This document shows, in pieces, positions 48,811 through 50,721 of a stretch of 50,721 nt of DNA. How positions within the stretch are numbered: the stretch's first letter is position 1; every line of letters begins with the position of its first letter. The stretch spans positions 3,616 through 54,336 of the forward strand of contig JAJQCJ010000010.1 of the NCBI GenBank assembly GCA_021202775.1, read 5' to 3'. The notes under the pieces were generated by a model. That model had not been told where the DNA came from. It ran no database searches and saw nothing but the letters and a program-made list of their open reading frames with translations. Origin of the DNA: Clostridiales bacterium. GTDB lineage: Bacteria > Bacillota > Clostridia > Oscillospirales > Oscillospiraceae. Made by a program: the position numbers and the translations under genes.

Positions 48811-50256
48811 ATGAATACCAGCTTTCGACGGCTCTTTTCCGCCATGGTGGCCATCATCCTCCTGTCCTTCGCCATCCTGGGGTCGGTGTTCCTGATGCTG
48901 AGCTATCAGTGCATCGTCCAGGAGAAGAAGGACACCATGGCGGAGCACGCCAGCTTCGTCTCCACCCAGCTGGTCCGTATTATGGACGTCAATCTGAATC
49001 AGGATGACATTTTTGACGCCAGTGCCCTCTCCGTGGCCGCCGCCGGGGCGGAGGACGTGCTGTTCTGCAATCTGGACGGCGTGATCCGCTTCTCCTACAC
49101 CAGTGAGGAGGAGGTCAACGTCCTTACCGGCACGGTTTCGGAGGAGGTCATCTCCGAAACCCTGACAGAGGGCGGCTACGACGGCATGAGCACCCTGGGC
49201 CTCTATGAGAAGAAGCATCTGGTGGTGGCCATCCCCATCTACCAGTCGGAGCAGAACGGCGCGGAGAACACCCTTCTGGGTGTCCTCCTGATTGCCGCGA
49301 ATATGGACACCTTCTCCGAACTGTGGAACTCCATGGAGTTTGCCTTCCTGGCCACCGCCCTGGCGGTGCTGTGCTTCGCCTTCTTCTTTTCCTGGTTCAC
49401 CTGCCGGCGCTCCGCAAAGCCCATGATGGAGATGACCAGCCTGGTGAACCGGTTTGCCATGGGGGAGTATGAGCTGCGGGTGGACCCCGCCTACACCAAA
49501 CGCAAGGATGAGGTGGGGGCCCTGGCCACCGCCTTCAACGGCATGGCGGATTCCATCGCCGCCTCGGAGCAGCAGCGGCAGGAGTTCGTCTCCGACATCT
49601 CCCATGAGCTGAAAACCCCCATGACCACCATCCAGGGCTTTGCCGACGGCCTGCTGGACGGCACCATCCCGCCGGAGAAGGAGCGGGAATCCCTCCAGCT
49701 GATCTCCAATGAGACCCGGCGGCTCTCCCGTCTGGTGCGGCGGATGCTGGACGCCAGCCGCCTGGCCGCTCAGACCCAGTCCGGCCCACCCCAATCCCAG
49801 ACCCAGTTTGACCTGAACGAGACGGTGGCGAAGGTGATCATCAGCCTGGAGCGGAAGATCACCCAGCGGGGGCTGGATATGGACGTTCAGCTGCCGGAGG
49901 CGTCCACCATGGTCTGGGGGGATGAGGACTCCATCACCCAGGTCTGTTACAACCTGCTGGACAACGCCGCCAAGTTCGCCCATCGGGGCACCTCCATCGG
50001 CTTCTATGTGGTGCCCAAGGGGAAGAAGGTCTATGTCACCGTCCGCAACATCGGGGAGACCATCCCCGCCGAGGAGCTGCCCTTCATTTTTGACCGGTTC
50101 CACAAGAGCGATCGCTCCCGCAGCCTGGACAAGGAAGGCGTCGGCCTGGGGCTGTACATCGTCAAGACGATTTTGAGCGGCATCCAGGAGACCATCACCG
50201 TCACCAGTCAGGACGGCGTGACAGAGTTCGTCTTTACCCTGACCCGCTCCGAATAA
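48811..50256 (+). CDS. Membrane sensor histidine kinase
   Basis: 481 residues. TM1 about 11-31, an extracellular sensor region (about 32-176), TM2 177-196, HAMP (198-252), dimerisation domain with phospho-acceptor His 265 in SDISHELKTPMTTIQGF, and ATPase domain with N-box NLLDNAAKFAH and G-box GVGLGLYIVK. ATG 48811 starts five bases after the regulator's stop, so the pair is co-translated. Signal unknown; an envelope-stress or antibiotic signal would fit the neighbours. Confidence 0.94.
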   Translation: MNTSFRRLFSAMVAIILLSFAILGSVFLMLSYQCIVQEKKDTMAEHASFVSTQLVRIMDVNLNQDDIFDASALSVAAAGAEDVLFCNLDGVIRFSYTSEEEVNVLTGTVSEEVISETLTEGGYDGMSTLGLYEKKHLVVAIPIYQSEQNGAENTLLGVLLIAANMDTFSELWNSMEFAFLATALAVLCFAFFFSWFTCRRSAKPMMEMTSLVNRFAMGEYELRVDPAYTKRKDEVGALATAFNGMADSIAASEQQRQEFVSDISHELKTPMTTIQGFADGLLDGTIPPEKERESLQLISNETRRLSRLVRRMLDASRLAAQTQSGPPQSQTQFDLNETVAKVIISLERKITQRGLDMDVQLPEASTMVWGDEDSITQVCYNLLDNAAKFAHRGTSIGFYVVPKGKKVYVTVRNIGETIPAEELPFIFDRFHKSDRSRSLDKEGVGLGLYIVKTILSGIQETITVTSQDGVTEFVFTLTRSE

Positions 50257-50344
50257 CGTTCCGTTTTTTTGAGTGTTCTTTATACAAAACGTATCGGCAC
50301 AGCTTCGCCGTATGGACCGGCAGGCACGAAAGGGAGAGAGTATC

Positions 50345-50721
50345 ATGCGTTACACAGATGACTTTGAGGGGCGTTCCCGGTCGGAGACCAATGCGCCCTG
50401 GGAAATTTCTCCCCGGCAGGCCTGGCGGGAGCAGTTCTTCCACCGGGAGGTGGACCCCCTGGCTCAGGAGGAGCGGGACAGCGCCGCCCGGCGCAAAGCG
50501 GCGGCAAAGCGCAGGGCGGAGGGCGAGGCAGAACGGGCCCGGCGGGAGGAGGACCATGCAGAGGAGCAGGCCCAGCGGAAGGAGGCCCACGCCGCCTTCC
50601 AGACCCGGCGGGAGGAGGCCCACAAAGCGGCCCAGGCCCGGCGCAGGGAGGCTCATGCCGCGGCCCAGGCCCGGCGGAAGGAATCCCACACTGTGACCCA
50701 GGCCCAACAGGAGGAGATTCC
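50345..50721 (+). CDS. Charged coiled-coil protein with 11-residue repeats, cut by window end
   Basis: Open from ATG 50345 to the window edge (125 residues, no stop). The ribosome site is GGGAGAG. After a leader (MRYTDDFEGRSRSETN) it is rich in Arg, Ala, Glu and Gln. Four tandem 11-residue units, each built on R-x-E-x-H-x-x-x-Q, follow near residues 77-120 (RKEAHAAFQTR, REEAHKAAQAR, RREAHAAAQAR, RKESHTVTQAQ). This predicts a long charged coiled coil. Function not recognised. It lies 88 bases after the kinase gene. Confidence 0.75.
   Translation, partial: MRYTDDFEGRSRSETNAPWEISPRQAWREQFFHREVDPLAQEERDSAARRKAAAKRRAEGEAERARREEDHAEEQAQRKEAHAAFQTRREEAHKAAQARRREAHAAAQARRKESHTVTQAQQEEI

Noticed and set aside
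1-50721. tRNA, rRNA, T-box leaders, CRISPR arrays, prophage or complete insertion sequences
   Set aside because: The gaps were read on both strands; no cloverleaf, T-box core, regularly spaced repeats, integrase or transposase gene was found.

Overview
The window is about 62% GC by eye and comes from a Gram-positive, endospore-forming anaerobe of the Firmicutes. The best guess is the Oscillospiraceae (Flavonifractor/Oscillibacter-like). The reasons are: SpoIIR and a SpoVB-type protein at 28976-31116; lipoproteins with Bacillota-type lipoboxes; TTGACA/TATAAT promoters with 17-base spacers; IreB, ThyX, KtrAB-type potassium uptake, ECF-type vitamin uptake and LplB/LplC-type sugar permeases; and structured intergenic repeats. 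The genus is a guess. No rRNA, tRNA, CRISPR array, prophage or complete insertion sequence was seen. Most of the window is ordinary chromosome.

Left part (1-16.5 kb). A sugar ABC importer (binding protein plus two permeases, no ATPase) is divergent from a LacI-type regulator. Four TGAAAC-type elements lie in and around the intergenic region. The regulator heads a tight run with two unknown envelope proteins, a YesL-like membrane protein and a YcxB-like protein. Next come a 235-bp element with inverted-repeat ends (MITE-like), a cobalamin riboswitch controlling a DUF4430 lipoprotein and an ECF substrate-binding subunit, a YigZ protein, a thioesterase, a GNAT acetyltransferase, a six-SH3/NlpC-P60 cell-wall hydrolase, a small conserved protein, IreB, a metallophosphoesterase and a ZIP metal transporter.

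Middle (16.5-35 kb). A MacAB-like exporter operon reads leftward: adaptor, ATPase, permease, then a second, giant adaptor of 1073 residues that carries two bacterial Ig-like (Big_2) domains and extra membrane segments. A rightward operon follows with an Lrp-type regulator, an aminotransferase, ThrH, DUF1015 and IspE, pointing to serine/threonine metabolism. SpoIIR and the SpoVB-like gene converge and overlap at their 3' ends. Exonuclease III follows. A leftward operon begins with a RelB/RelE-type toxin-antitoxin pair and continues into ThyX, an ArsC/Spx-like protein and DUF1294.

Right part (35-50.7 kb). An SDR reductase, an EF-G-like GTPase, a VanZ protein with two small envelope proteins, the KtrAB-type potassium uptake genes, NAD(P)H-hydrate dehydratase, a LolA/GerS-like lipoprotein, a second VanZ protein, a DUF2500 protein, a frameshifted lipoprotein, DUF1934, an ArgS-like protein without a catalytic domain, an OmpR-type two-component system, and a coiled-coil protein cut by the window end.

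The most unusual items are the giant Big_2-containing adaptor, the catalytic-domain-less ArgS-like protein next to a YwiB-type gene, the MITE-like element, the toxin-antitoxin pair overlapping thyX, phased repeats upstream of several envelope-gene promoters, and two probable reading-frame lesions in lipoprotein genes.
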